Shown here: piece after piece, positions 25,561-37,037 of the stretch
Layout: every line of letters starts with the position of its first letter
Numbering within the stretch: position 1 is the stretch's first letter
Assembly (NCBI RefSeq): GCF_029168945.1
Contig: NC_083602.1
Coordinates: 68,344,600-68,408,599 of the forward strand
Direction of reading: 5' to 3'
DNA from: Cannabis sativa
Taxonomy: Eukaryota; Streptophyta; Magnoliopsida; Rosales; Cannabaceae
Length of the DNA stretch: 64,000 bases
Program-made: the position numbers and the translations under genes
The notes under the pieces: generated by a model
Database searches by the model: none
Told to the model about the DNA's origin: nothing
The model's input: only the letters and a program-made list of their open reading frames with translations

Positions 25561-27026
25561 TATCGCCTAGTTGATCCTAGATCAAATGATCTTAATCCTG
25601 TTATGATTAGGCTCAATCTTGAAAGGCTATTCGTGTTCCTTGAATTGTTAGTTAAGCCTACTTTTAGGTCAGGGTGATACGTACTTTTTGGGAACACGGT
25701 AGTGCAATTGAGTGGGAGCGCTAGCATAAACATGGAATCTATAGCTTCTATCTGGCGAATAGTAAGCAAAGGATGATCTCCTTCGAGCTTGACCAAACGA
25801 AAATAAATGGTGGAGATCTCATTTCACATAAGTTGAAATATCATTTATACGGGGTTAAGTGTTTTAAGGATAAAATACATAGTAGGGTGTTACGGTAATT
25901 TAATCCCTTTACTGTGTAGATCATTCATATAGAGGATAATTGATCAAATTAGGATTATAACAATGGATAACTAATGATGTGTCTATATGGTGGAACATAT
26001 AGAGCATTCTATATACTGAGAGTCCAATTCTAAGTTCTATGCGTGGATTCAACGAAGAATTAATAAGTTAGTAAATTTTAGTGTTAAATTCCTTATCTAC
26101 TTATTGGAAGCTCGGTTATATAGACCCATGGTCCCCCCACTAGTTGAGATAATATTGCTTGTAAGACTCATGTTATTTGTTTTGATTAATCAATTATAAT
26201 TCTCAAATTAGACTATGTCTATTTGTGAATTTTTCACTAAGTAAGAGCGAAATTGTAAAGAAAGAGTTTATAGGGGCATATTTGTTAATTATGATACTTT
26301 GTATGGTTCAATTAATAAATATGATAAATGACAATATTATTTAATAATTATTTATAGTTATTAAATAGTTAGAATTGGCATTTAAATGTTTGAATTAGGA
26401 AATTGGCATTTTTGAGAAAATCAGATACAAAAGGTGTTAAAATTGCAAAATTGCAAAAAGTGAGGCCCAAATCCACTAGTATAGGGCCAGCCACTTTTGT
26501 AGGAAATTTAAACTGATATTTTCATTATTTTAATGCCAAATAATTCAAACCTAACCCTAGTGGAATGCTATAAATAGATAGTGAAGGCTTCAGGAAAATT
26601 AGACTTTTCTTCTGACACTTTCTGAATCAGAAAAACTGAGCCTTCTCTCTCCCTATCTGGCTGACCGCTCCCTCTCTTCTTCTTCAATATTTCGAAATCC
26701 TTAGTGTATGAGTAGTGCCCACACACATCAAGTGATACCTCAATCATAGTGAGGAAGATCGTGAAGAAAGATCATCAACAAAGGATTTTCAGCATCAAAG
26801 ATTTAGAGAAAGAGATCCAGGTTCAGATATTGATAATGCTCTGCTACAGAAAGGAATCAAGGGCTAGATATCTGAACGGAAGGAGTCATTATATTCCGCT
26901 GCACCCAATGTAAGGTTTCTTAAACTTTATATGTGTTTATTTCATCGTTTTAGAAAGTTCTTATTTAGGATGTTAATCAACATACTTGTGAGTAGATCTA
27001 AGATCCTGGTAAAATAATATCCAACA
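25561..27026 (+). repeat. Element 1 3' LTR, second part
   Basis: Continues the LTR interrupted at 15307 after the GTCAA duplication at 25556-25560 and ends AATAATATCCAACA, matching the end of the 5' LTR at 8560. A TATA box is at 26569-26578. The target duplication ATTTA follows at 27027-27031. Confidence 0.92.
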
Positions 27027-27031
27027 ATTTA

Positions 27032-28528
27032 TTTCTAGTAGCTAATTATATTTTCTAATATTTAATTAGGAAAATATTTTAAGTTGAAAATTAATTATTT
27101 ATTAATTAATTTTGGAACAACTTAAAATTAGAATATTTTTCCTAGTATTAAATTAGAATTAATAAATTAAGTTAATTTTATACTTAATTATTTAATTCTT
27201 ATATATTATACATTTAATTAAATTGAAAATTAAATATTTAAGTTGATTTTATTCTTGATACTTTAATTTTAGTTATTTTCAGAATATTTAATTAAATAGA
27301 AAATTATTTTAAGTTGGAAATATTAATTTAAGAACTACTTAAATTAGATTAATTTCAAAATATACTTTATTTTATTTTATTAATCATTTTTCCATCCAAA
27401 ATTTCGAAATTGCATTATTTAAATGCAGATAATTTTGAATTTTTTTTTGTTGAAAAAATAGATTGAAGTTGAAAATTAATTTTTAATTAATTTTAGAACA
27501 ACTTAAATCAATTAAATTGTTCATTAATGATTAATTAAAATAAATTGACTAAAATATATTATATTTTAATTAGAAAACAAAGAGATTAGTTAGTGAAAAT
27601 CTAAATAGTTATTTTCTGTTTGCTTGAAGTATTTTTCAAGTTATATTTAATTAAATAGAAAATTAATATGTAAGTTGATTTTATTCATGAAACTTAAACA
27701 TTTGATAATTTTCGTAATATTTAATTAAATAGGAAAATTATATCTATGTCGAAAATTAATTTATTTAATTTTAGACCAACATAAATTAGAATAATTTTTC
27801 CAGTTTTATTTTATTTTATTTTAATGAGAATTTCAAAAATGTATTATTTTTTTAATACATTAGATTTCGAATTCTGTCATATATATTTATAAAAAATTAA
27901 ATTTGAGTTGAAAATTATTTTTTTTTAATTAATTTTGGACCAACTTAAATTAATTAATTTTCATAATATTTATTAGAAAATTAATACTAAGGATGAAAAA
28001 TAATTTATTTTTAATTTTCAGATCTTCCTAAAGTATAATTTTATTAATATTAAATTAAAATTTATATTTAGAGTTATCTAAATTAGAAATTTTAATTAAA
28101 TATATATTAAAATAAGTATCAAATGAAATTTAATTCTTTAAAATAATGAGCTTTAGTTATAAGGATATTCAATCTCCATTGTTGGTCCTACATGGTTAAA
28201 TATTTTCAATATAACCTCGAGACGCTAGACTTCGTCCCCCTAATGAATGGTTATTCGTTGAAGCATTTAACACCGTAACGATCTTTTATTATGAGTATTT
28301 TGTAAGTTTTCGTCTCTATTAGACTCTCCCCTACGGTGACTACTTAGAGATAAATTTACGAAGTATGAAACAATGGGAGAAGCTTATAAAATAAGAATAA
28401 CCTTGACTCTTGACTCTCGCCTACCGGGACAACGTTGAATTCTTATTTTGATCGAATGAAAGGTTGCTAGAATGGTGTCCATTTTAGATGAGCTGACAAG
28501 TCTATTCAATGAATGATTACTTTGACTC
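27032..28528 (+). mobile_element. Element 0 internal region, leader and start of pol relic
   Basis: Continues from 6668 across the element 1 insertion ('tttctagtagctaattat'). It is AT-rich with the same inverted-repeat words, then enters the shared tract 'acctcgagacgctagacttcg' at about 28215. It is more diverged from elements 1 and 2 than they are from each other, so this copy is older. It ends at the GACTC target site of the Cassandra insertion. Confidence 0.8.
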
Positions 28529-28960
28529 TGTGATAGTCAGTAGTCCCGTGATCCGTAAGGGGAAACACCGGGTAAGCTGTGCAATCCCACACCGCCTGGG
28601 GAAGGTCAAGTGGGATGATTCTGAGACTGTGTAGGTATGAGACTACACAGTTGAATAGAGCTTAAATGGATTGATTGGTACTACCTATATCAACAAGGTG
28701 CATCTTGTTTTTCGGTAGCCCAACTCGAAAGAACTCCACAGTTAAGCGTGCTTGACTTGGAGCAATTTCAGGATGGGTGACCTCCTGGGAAGTTTTCCCA
28801 GGAAGCGTGCGAGTGAGGACAAAGCACGCTGGAAACACTCGTGTTGGTCTGTAGGGTCAGTCATCAGTCCATGAAGCAGCCAGAGTGACGTACTCGTGTA
28901 TAAGAGCCATTATTCCGTGGGTGTAAGGACCCAATGGAGGCTTGAAGCGGGGACATTACA
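28529..28960 (+). repeat. Cassandra 5' LTR
   Basis: Starts TGTGATAGTCAGTAGTCCC and ends GCGGGGACATTACA. It carries the 5S-derived block at about 28697-28802. Confidence 0.94.
28697..28802 (+). ncRNA. 5S rRNA-derived segment with Pol III internal promoter
   Basis: The block aligns with plant 5S rRNA from 'cccatc..gaactcc' onward. Box A (agttaagcgtgcttg) is at 28740-28755 and box C (ggatgggtgacctcctggga and three more bases) at 28771-28793, both nearly exact. The 5' quarter and the segment between boxes are diverged, so it is not a functional ribosomal 5S gene. Pol III initiation is possible. Confidence 0.85.
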
Positions 28961-28962
28961 AA

Positions 28963-28980
28963 TGGTATCAGAGCCTTGAC
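28963..28980 (+). other. Cassandra primer-binding site (initiator-Met tRNA)
   Basis: TGGTATCAGAGCC, an exact initiator-methionine-tRNA site, starts two bases after the 5' LTR. Confidence 0.9.
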
Positions 28981-29018
28981 CCAGCCGGAAGTGTGGTCAA
29001 CGAGGACGTCGGACCCCG

Positions 29019-29032
29019 TAAGGGGGGGTGAT
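29019..29032 (+). other. Cassandra polypurine tract
   Basis: The run taagggggggtgat directly precedes the 3' LTR TG at 29033. Confidence 0.75.
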
Positions 29033-29464
29033 TGTGATAGTCAGTAGTCCCGTGATCCGTAAGGGGAAACACCGGGTAAGCTGTGCAATCCCACACCGCC
29101 TGGGGAAGGTCAAGTGGGATGATTCTGAGACTGTGTAGGTATGAGACTACACAGTTGAATAGAGCTTAAATGGATTGATTGGTACTACCTATATCAACAA
29201 GGTGCATCTTGTTTTTCGGTAGCCCAACTCGAAAGAACTCCACAGTTAAGCGTGCTTGACTTGGAGCAATTTCAGGATGGGTGACCTCCTGGGAAGTTTT
29301 CCCAGGAAGCGTGCGAGTGAGGACAAAGCACGCTGGAAACACTCGTGTTGGTCTGTAGGGTCAGTCATCAGTCCATGAAGCAGCCAGAGTGACATACTCG
29401 TGTATAAGAGCCATTATTCCGTGGGTGTAAGGACCCAATGGAGGCTTGAAGCGGGGACATTACA
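29033..29464 (+). repeat. Cassandra 3' LTR
   Basis: 432 bp, matching the 5' LTR except for one base in the gtgac(g/a)tactcg tract. The 5S-derived block is at about 29201-29306. It is followed by the GACTC duplication. Confidence 0.94.
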
Positions 29465-29469
29465 GACTC

Positions 29470-32186
29470 TCACCTACCAGGACACTGTATCAGTTTGTTG
29501 GAAACCTTGGAAATTATTTAAGATGTGCTTGTTTTGTATTTTTACATGTCTTTGTTACTTGTATAATAATTTCTGAATTGTGTATGAATTTATATTGAAC
29601 CATGTTGTTTTGTGTTATTAATTGTAAATGTAAATTTCGTGTAAAATAAGAATAAGTTTGACTCTTGCCTACCGCGACATTGTTGGATTCCTATTTTAAT
29701 CGAAATAATCCTTTATTTTTCCTCTTAGCTTTTTCATTTCGTATTTGCTATGATAATATATCATTGGATGAATGGTTTATAAATCATCTGCTTATGATGT
29801 CATTCTATTTTCTTTTATGAAATTGAATGGCACAGATGACTATATTCCTGACATTCTATCCCGAAATGATATAAATCCTCGATCTTTGAAATCTTCTACT
29901 TGTATATGCTTACTATAGGCAAATTATACTTACAGTTAGATTATTAGTGGTGGTCCAAGCTAGAATAAAACTCATTGTATATTCAGTATCAATTTAAGTC
30001 TTTGACTTTAAATTTTAGATTCCAAATAGAAATTTTTGTTTCCTAGAACACATTAGACATTACAGTATGACTTTCACAAGTTTATTTTAATATCCATTTT
30101 CTGTCAATGGATTCAAACTGTATGTTAAAGTATGGAATATGAGTTTAGTATTTTGTGACCAGGATCTACTTGCACTATTCTAAGAACTCTTTAATGTAAC
30201 TAGACCTAAGTCATCGAAAGACCACAACCACATATTTTATAAATCTATGGCATTTGTATCTTGTTCATAGTGGTTTTGACAAGATCATTCTCTACAAAGA
30301 GTAAATATGCTTATATCCACTGAAAGTAGGATCATCTATATTCGAATATGGATGTACATTCAGGGGTGGATATGAATTATCGTCAAATTCTTAAGACGAT
30401 TGCTTTAGATTTTACCTTATGCAAAGAAATTTGAAATGTTTAAGAAATTTCATGAATTTCTAGCAATGTTGTAAAACATTAAGGTAAGTGGTTAAAGATC
30501 TTGCGAACTGATAGGGGTGGAGAAATATTTGGTAGATATGTAGTTCAAAGATCATTAAGTTCATTTTTTGAATTATATCCAAACTTACCTCCCCAGAAAT
30601 TCAGTTTGCATATTGATGATAGTATAAGGTCTATGATTAGTTACTAGTCGTTGCCTAAGTCCTTCTAATAGGAAAATTTTCAGAATGATGGAACAGTTGT
30701 GTACTTAGTGTAAACCGTTACTAGATTCATGGATGACGTAATCGTAATCTTAAGAAAAGCTAGAACTGTTAACAAAGGTTTGCATGTTTGATAGCTATTC
30801 TAAGTGATTAGGGGTGGGCCATCCCATAGTCATTAAGATAAGAAAGTGTTTGTTTCAACAAATACTACTGTTCTAAGAAAATGACTAAGTCTGAAAACAA
30901 AGTAGCAAAGTAGAGGAGATATTTTTTCTTGAGTCCAAAAGTGTTCTATCATCTTATTCGATATATGATGATCCCACTGCCTCTGTTGTTTTAACACAAC
31001 CGTAGAGGACAATACCATTTAGTGTTCTTAGAGAAAAAGTCACGGTACCTTTTCGTAGTGGGAGAGTTTCAAGGAACTCACCCTGTTATGACTTGGAAGA
31101 CACTTGTGATGAAAATCCATTGTTAGTTTAAACAAGTAATGAATTGTCAGAATAATAAACTAAGAAGCCAAGCCAAGAGAGCTATGGTTAAAACCATTCA
31201 TATGGAATAACAAAAAGTTTTCTATTACAAGGACAAGAAAGGAAATTTTGTTAGTAAGTCTATTCAGTGGACTTAACAAAACTTCAAGCTCCTAGTATTA
31301 AAGGTTTGAGTTTATCTAAACCTATGGCTTGTGGTACGCCTGGTAATTTACTTACTCTAGTGCAAGCAACTTACTTTAGTAAGATGCTAGAACATTTTTC
31401 TAATGGAAATCTATAGAAGCTTCTCGACTTCTAGATATAGATTTTATTTATCTAAGGAAAAGTTTCAACTATTCCAGAAAAGATAAAGCCAATGAAAGAA
31501 TTCCTTAGGATCAATAGTGAGAGGTCTCCGATATGCTTTAGTATGCATTAGACCAGACACCAGCTGTTGAGTGGGAGTAATGAGTAGGTATCAGATTAAT
31601 CCAGGAAAGGGACCTTGAAAGACAATCATGTGAATCTTAAGATCAAGAAGAGGAACTATATGTTAGTCGGTAAGGGTGTATTTAATACTCTTAGACTACA
31701 CCAAATCAGATTTCTAGACTTGCCTTAGTGCTAGAAAGTCGGCTGATGAGATGGTGATTACTCTAGGGGTGGAGTAGATATTTTGGAGAAGTGTAAAAAC
31801 CTATATGAAGTCTCTAAGTCTACCAGAGAGACTGAATGTTAAAGTTGCAGGAAAGATACTTATTCAGTCTAAGGAAAGTTCTATACATTTTTGGCATTGT
31901 TCCAACATTTATTAACTACCAGTGTTACTTCCTAACTAACGCAAAAGTAGTTGCCAAAAAGTAAAGAATCCAGTATCCCTAGAGGAGTAGACATATCGAG
32001 AGGAATTTCACAATATCAAGGATTTTGTGATTAAGGAAATGTAGTGGTGGAGGAAAGGTTGTATTGAATACAACCTGTCAGATCCTATTACGGAGAGTAT
32101 ACTACAAACTACACTTGATTTGGATATCAAGGTGTTGAGATTATTTGAAATGCACTTTTTGTTTTATATTAGTGCAAGTGGGAGTC
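29470..32186 (+). pseudogene. Copia pol relic of element 0
   Basis: Resumes after the Cassandra insertion (tctcacctaccaggacactg). Relics match those of elements 1 and 2: integrase 'ataggggtggagaaatatt' near 30510, linker 'cgtagtgggagagtttc' near 31055, and RNase H entry near 31575-31620 (gagtaggtatcagattaatcc). Stops are frequent and no frame is intact. It ends with the purine tract 'agtgcaagtgggagtc' before the LTR at 32187. Confidence 0.72.
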
Positions 32187-33976
32187 TGTTGGGTTTTGTG
32201 CCCTAAAAAAACCCATTTCAATAGGATCAGAGTTACTAATTAATAAAGATCAGAAATCATTTTATGTTGCATGGTTCAAATGATTTATTTCATGATTATA
32301 TTTAATGTATAAATTCTATTAGGTCCAGAACATATGTATTTGTTCATGAGTATAGTGTTGTCAACACAGTGGAATATAATCATGATTATATGTTCAAAAG
32401 TTTAATTCCCTGATTTGTCAGTTCACTGGATTTAGACTGGCATGATAATCACCGATAGGTATACTTACACCTTGGATAAGTGTTATGCCCTTTCTAGGGC
32501 ATTGGCAAAGTTTACCAGTATCGGTTGTATGGAGTATATATTGGAAGGGACCGATATTGAACTTGGATTAGATATGATAAATTTACCGTAATATCTATTC
32601 AATTCAATATTACCTAGTTGATCCTAGATCAAATGATCTTAATCCTAACATGATTAGGTTCGATCTCAAGAGTGTTATTCGTGTTCTTTGATTTGTTAGT
32701 TAAGCCTACTTTTTGGTCAGGGTGATGCGTACATTTTGGGAACATGATAGTACAATTGAGTGGGAGCGCTAAACATAGATATGAAATCTATAGCTTCTAT
32801 AGGTATTTAGAAGTGAAACGATGATTTCCTTCGAGGTTTGCTGAATAGAGATAAATGATTGAGATCTCATTTTAGTGATTATATTAGTTCACTAAAATAT
32901 CATTTATAGGTGGCTAAGTGTTTTAAGGATAAAATACATTGAAAGGGTGTAACGGTAATTTTATCCCTATGCAATGTAGATCATCTGTAGAAGATCATTG
33001 ATTATTGGGATTATAACAATGGATATTTAATAGCATATCTATATCGTAGAACATATAGAGCGTTCTATGTAACTGAGAGTGTAATTCCAAGTTCTATGGT
33101 GGATGCAATGAGGAATTAATAAGTTTGTGAATTTACTTGGTAAATTCTGGATCTGCTTATTGGAAGTTCAGTTATATAGGCCCATGGTCCCCATACTAGT
33201 TGAGACAAACTGCTTGTAAGACTCAGTTAATTAATTTTAGTTAATCAATTATAATTCTAAAATTAGACTATGTCTAGTTATGAATTTTTCACTAAGATAT
33301 GACTTGATTGTGAAGAAATAGTTTTTTGGGTTTATTTGTTAATTAAGAGACTTTATGGAGTCTAATTAATAAATATTATAAATGACAATTTTATTTGATA
33401 GTTATTTTAATTATTAAATAAATAGTTTCGACATTTATAGGATTGAAATTGTAAAAAGTGGTATTTATGAAAAATAGGTAAAATAGTTGGGAAAAATGAC
33501 AAAACCCAAACTTGAGTGGGGCTCATTAAGTGGCCGGCCATCAAGTGTAATTTTTACCCTATTTTATCATTTTTTATTCCTAATAATTCAACCCTAACCC
33601 TATTGAAGATAGTATAAAAGGAAGGCTATAATCTTTTCATCCTAGTGCCTCCAAAGCTAAAAACCTAGCTTTTTGATGAGACCTCTTCCTTCTTCTTCTT
33701 CCTCTTGAATTTTTGAAACACTAAGCCTTTCTTCACAAAAATATTATTCGGCCGTTAGTGATTGAGTAAGTGCCCACACACATCAAGTTGTTCCTCAATC
33801 ATAGTGTGTAAGACTGTGAAGAATCCAAACACAAGTTGGTCCTTAATTCCGCTGCACCCACTGTAAGGTTTCTCAAACTTTATATGTGTTTATTTACATT
33901 GTTTTAGAGATTCATATTTAGGATGTTAGAAACATACATGGTAGAAAATCTAGATCCTGGTAAAATATATTCAAAT
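32187..33976 (+). mobile_element. Copia LTR, subfamily C
   Basis: Begins TGTTGGGTTTTGTGCCC and runs to 'gatcctggtaaaatatattc' with a decayed 3' end (expected TCCAACA reads TTCAAATA). It is clearly diverged from the LTRs of elements 1 and 2 and from the LTR at 2461, but resembles the fragment at 51414-52540. A TATA box (TATAAAAGGA) is at 33613-33622. It is the 3' LTR of element 0. Confidence 0.82.
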
Positions 33977-34545
33977 AGTACACGCTTAACTCTTCTTTGT
34001 CTAGGGGTTTGGGCAAAATAGGTGGCTGAGCCAATTGTTTCTTCAGCTCTTGGAATATGGTTTTAAATTCCTTTATCCACTCAAATATTTTGTTGCCTCT
34101 AAGAATGTTGAAGAAGGGTACACATTTGTTTGTAGACTTGAACACAAATTTGCTTAGTGTAGTAATGTGTCATGTTTGGCTTTGTACTTCCTTGATAGTT
34201 GTGGACGAATTCATACCTAAAAGGGCTTGGCTCTTGTCTAGGTTTGAGCTTCATGTTATAATAGCGAAGGATTTTGAAGCATTCGTCTAAGTCCTCCATA
34301 TGCTCCCAGCCTTTTTGGACTTGACAAACATGTTATCCACATACACCTCCATGCTACGACCGATAAGATCATTGAACATTTTGTTTACAAGCCTCTGATA
34401 TGTGGCCCTTGCATTCTTCAGCCCTGAAGGGCATGACTTTACAGTAGTACTAGCCTAAGTCTGTCATGAAGCTTGTATGCTCCTGATCTGGTGGATGCAT
34501 CTTCTTTTTCTTGGCTTTAGACAAGGCCAAGTTGTAACAGTGACG
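33977..34545 (-). pseudogene. Ty3/gypsy reverse transcriptase fragment
   Basis: The minus strand reads, with frameshifts, through the RT region ...MHPPDQEHTSF..TD, then MPF, then MEVYVDNMFVKSK, then DLDECFKILRYYNMKL, and on to the RT/RNase H connection near 33990 (NKCVPFFNILRG, PPILPKP). The catalytic YVDD box at 34332-34343 reads YVDN, so the enzyme would be inactive even without the frameshifts. The 5' part of RT with the first catalytic Asp is missing. It is truncated at 33977 by the copia LTR junction. Confidence 0.8.
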
Positions 34546-34915
34546 ACATATTATTGATCTCCTCTCGACATCGACCTCATGTCTTTTGGGGGAATTTCAA
34601 GCAAAAGTAGTAGATGGATGTTACCGCCTTCAGGTTGTATAGGGCTGGTCAGCCTATCATGGCGTTGAAAGCCGAGGAAATGTCGATTACAATGAACTAT
34701 GCCATTAGAGTTCTGGTAGTTGGATTTTCTCCAACAGTGAGGGGTAATCTGATATACCCGATGTGTGCGATGCCTTGGCCAAAGAGGCCATACATCACTT
34801 GATTGTAGGGTTCCAAGTCAGCGAGTTAGAGCCTCATCTTTTCATATGTCGATTTGAAAAGAATGTTGAAGGAGGCTCCATTGTCCACCATGTATCTTGC
34901 TAAAGTCATATTCCC
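34546..34915 (-). pseudogene. Ty3/gypsy protease fragment
   Basis: Read on the minus strand, the frame contains VMYGLFGQGIAHIGYIRLP near 34740-34800 and then SSAFNAMIG with in-frame stops. This pattern (G..L.LP...G......F.V.....AYNAIIGR) is the C-terminal half of gypsy protease. The N-terminal catalytic D[ST]G is not clearly preserved. Confidence 0.65.
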
Positions 34916-36880
34916 AATTTGTGTAGTGACGATCAGGGAGTCATTGTGCAGGAAACTGACTTGGGTATAGGATCTCTTTTTGCAAAAGAGATCGTGGGCT
35001 CTCCAAGATTTGGTTGCTTAGAGTCTCATTCTTTGCCTGCCAGGATGTTGCTTCTGGGCTCGTGACAGAGTATTCGAGCATAGCACTCTCTAGCTTTACT
35101 GGTCTCGCCTGCAATATGGGGTTCGCCATTGACGACCCCTAAGTGTCCTGCCACTGGAGGTTTGGGTAGATTTTTTGGCACCTGCCTATCCGCCTAGCAA
35201 GAGATGGAGGCTAGGCTTTGTAGATGGAGGCCAACCTTTGAAGATGGAGGCCAGCCTTCAGAGATGGAGGCCAAACTTTGTACTGTCTGTTGCTGTCTTG
35301 CCCTGCTGGGACGTCTGGGGATGCTTTACTTTGGGAGTCTTGGTAGGAGAGTGAAGCATGCACACTTCTCCTCCTTCTCCCTTCGACTTCATGGCATAAG
35401 GGAATCGTTGAGTTTCCCTCTTTCGCCATTATGTTGGTTAGAGCCATCGTTGTTGCGCTTTCCTCTACCATTCTCATTATTGGAGAATCGATAGAAATTG
35501 TCTGTGATGGTTGACATGTCAGACAGTGATTGGGGCGCTATGAGGCCCTGTGTTTGTTTGTCATTGACCTGCCCACTTGTCTGGGCTTGCTGGACAACTT
35601 CTTCCAACTTCATGAAGCCATCAGCTTGCTCAAGGAACTCCTCCATGTTGTTCATTGACATCTCCTGATATCTTTCCAGAAGTCACTCAATGGTAGGATG
35701 CCTCTGAGTATGGTCGTATATCAGCCTTCTTTTATCAGGCCTTTGGCCTTCGTAGCCTCAGTCATAAACCGTTAAATGTAGTCCTTCAATGGTTCATCTT
35801 GTTTTTGCTTTGTTTCGATAAGATCCTCCAATTGCACAGGTATTTGTCTTGAAATAGAGAATTGAATATAGAATTCTCGGGAGAATTCTTTCCAAGAGTT
35901 AAGTCTTCCTGTGACCATCTTGAAATACCATTATAGGGCTATTTGAGCTAGAGTTGCCAGAAAGATTTGGCATTGCACATTTCTAGATACTTGTTAGAGA
36001 TTTGTTTGGATCTCAAAGTATTTTAGGTGTACTAGGGGATATTCTCTCCTCGTGTACATCTTCCAAGTCGGCATTTTGAATTTGGGCAAGGATAAGGCAT
36101 TTATATATGCTGAGAATGGTGATCCCCTTAACCTGTCTAGCTCAAGCTCTAAAGGCTTTGAACCAGCTAGGCCTTAGAGCATGTCTCTTATTTGATCCAA
36201 CTGTGCTTACACAGAAGAATTTGTTGATGCATGGGCCTGCTTGATTGGCCCTTCTTGATTGAGCTGTAACGTCGAATTGGCAAGAGCCTGGCTGGCCATA
36301 CTCTGGAGAGGCTATACTCAAGGCCAGCCAGCCCTGAGTCTGGTACTTGTACATGGCTGGTTGGCTGCCCACACTTCTCTACCTGGATGGTTGAGTTTGT
36401 GCGGTAACATGGGATAGATCACACCAATTGCTAGAGTTTTGTGGATCCAAGTATTTGTAGTGATTAATTTCACTCCTCAAATTGTTTTTTGAGTGTTTCC
36501 TGGTCCTTGTCAGTTGAAAATTGATCATTGGGTGACTAATTCCCTTGGGGAGGGAGTGCTCCTCTCTGTTTGGCCATAAGGACTTCTGGAGGTGTTTGGG
36601 CAGCCATGGGGACTTCTTCATGTGGTTGGTCGGCCACAGGGACTCCTGCTAGTTGCTGGTCGGTCACAAGATGGATATCAGGGGCGATTGTTGAGCTTGA
36701 GATCCCTGGCTGGCCTTCCATGCCACTAGTTGTCGAGATTTGGCTATTCTTACTGTTAGACCTTTGAGGTAAGGTCTGTCCTCCCTCTAGGAAGGGAAGA
36801 TCTATCCTAGTCTCTAGTTGAACTGCCTTATCAGATTGCTTGCCTCTCTGCTGTGGTAATCTAACTCCATCTAGCAAGAT
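34916..36880 (-). pseudogene. Ty3/gypsy gag remnant
   Basis: Several overlapping minus-strand open pieces (34941-35129, 35211-35477, 35389-35661, 36379-36621, 36536-36877) in shifting frames fit a decayed gag located upstream of the protease. The 36536-36877 piece is rich in Pro, Gln and Ala with a repeated 'VAxQPxEEVPMAAQTP'-like pattern. No zinc knuckle could be confirmed. The order gag-PR-RT on the minus strand supports the reading. Confidence 0.55.
35201..35280. repeat. 20-bp tandem repeat, four copies
   Basis: Units starting at 35201, 35221, 35241 and 35261 share 'agatggaggcca' followed by a variable half. It lies inside the gag relic and would encode a repeated short peptide on the minus strand. 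Confidence 0.8.
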
Positions 36881-36927
36881 CGAAGGATGTACTCTTGGTC
36901 ATCCATCCATCCATCTTAGGAATTTAC

Positions 36928-37037
36928 ATCTCTACTGAGCGAATACATTGCAATTAGCAGCGCATGGTTCTTCAAGAAATTCATGTCTCTGCTAAGCGAA
37001 GACATTGCAATCAACACCGCGTGGTTCTTCAATTAGG
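36928..37037. repeat. 55-bp direct repeat, two copies
   Basis: Positions 36928-36982 and 36983-37037 are imperfect copies (both contain gcgaa.acattgcaat and gcg.gtggttcttcaa-type text). It lies just upstream of the minus-strand gag relic, in its leader. Confidence 0.75.

Larger units (their letters stand above)
6674..27026 (+). mobile_element. Element 1: non-autonomous copia-derived LTR element (with element 2 nested in its 3' LTR)
   Basis: This element has a 5' LTR, a primer-binding site, a roughly 3 kb AT-rich leader, a relic of copia pol, a polypurine tract and a 3' LTR, and is bounded by ATTTA duplications. Without the nested element 2 and its GTCAA duplication it would be about 10.1 kb. 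No frame longer than about 80 codons remains in the coding half, yet the two LTRs differ at only scattered positions. It must therefore have moved recently using proteins supplied by another element. Element 2 shows the same internal architecture, including shared stop codons. Confidence 0.9.
28529..29464 (+). mobile_element. Complete Cassandra TRIM element, 936 bp
   Basis: Two 432-bp LTRs (28529-28960 and 29033-29464) enclose a 72-bp internal segment that holds only a primer-binding site and a polypurine tract. A 5-bp duplication GACTC flanks it (28524-28528 and 29465-29469). By eye the LTRs differ at one position (gtgacgtac against gtgacatac), so the insertion is very young. Cassandra encodes no protein and depends on other elements for replication. 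Its hallmark, 5S rRNA sequence inside the LTR, is present in both LTRs. Confidence 0.95.
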
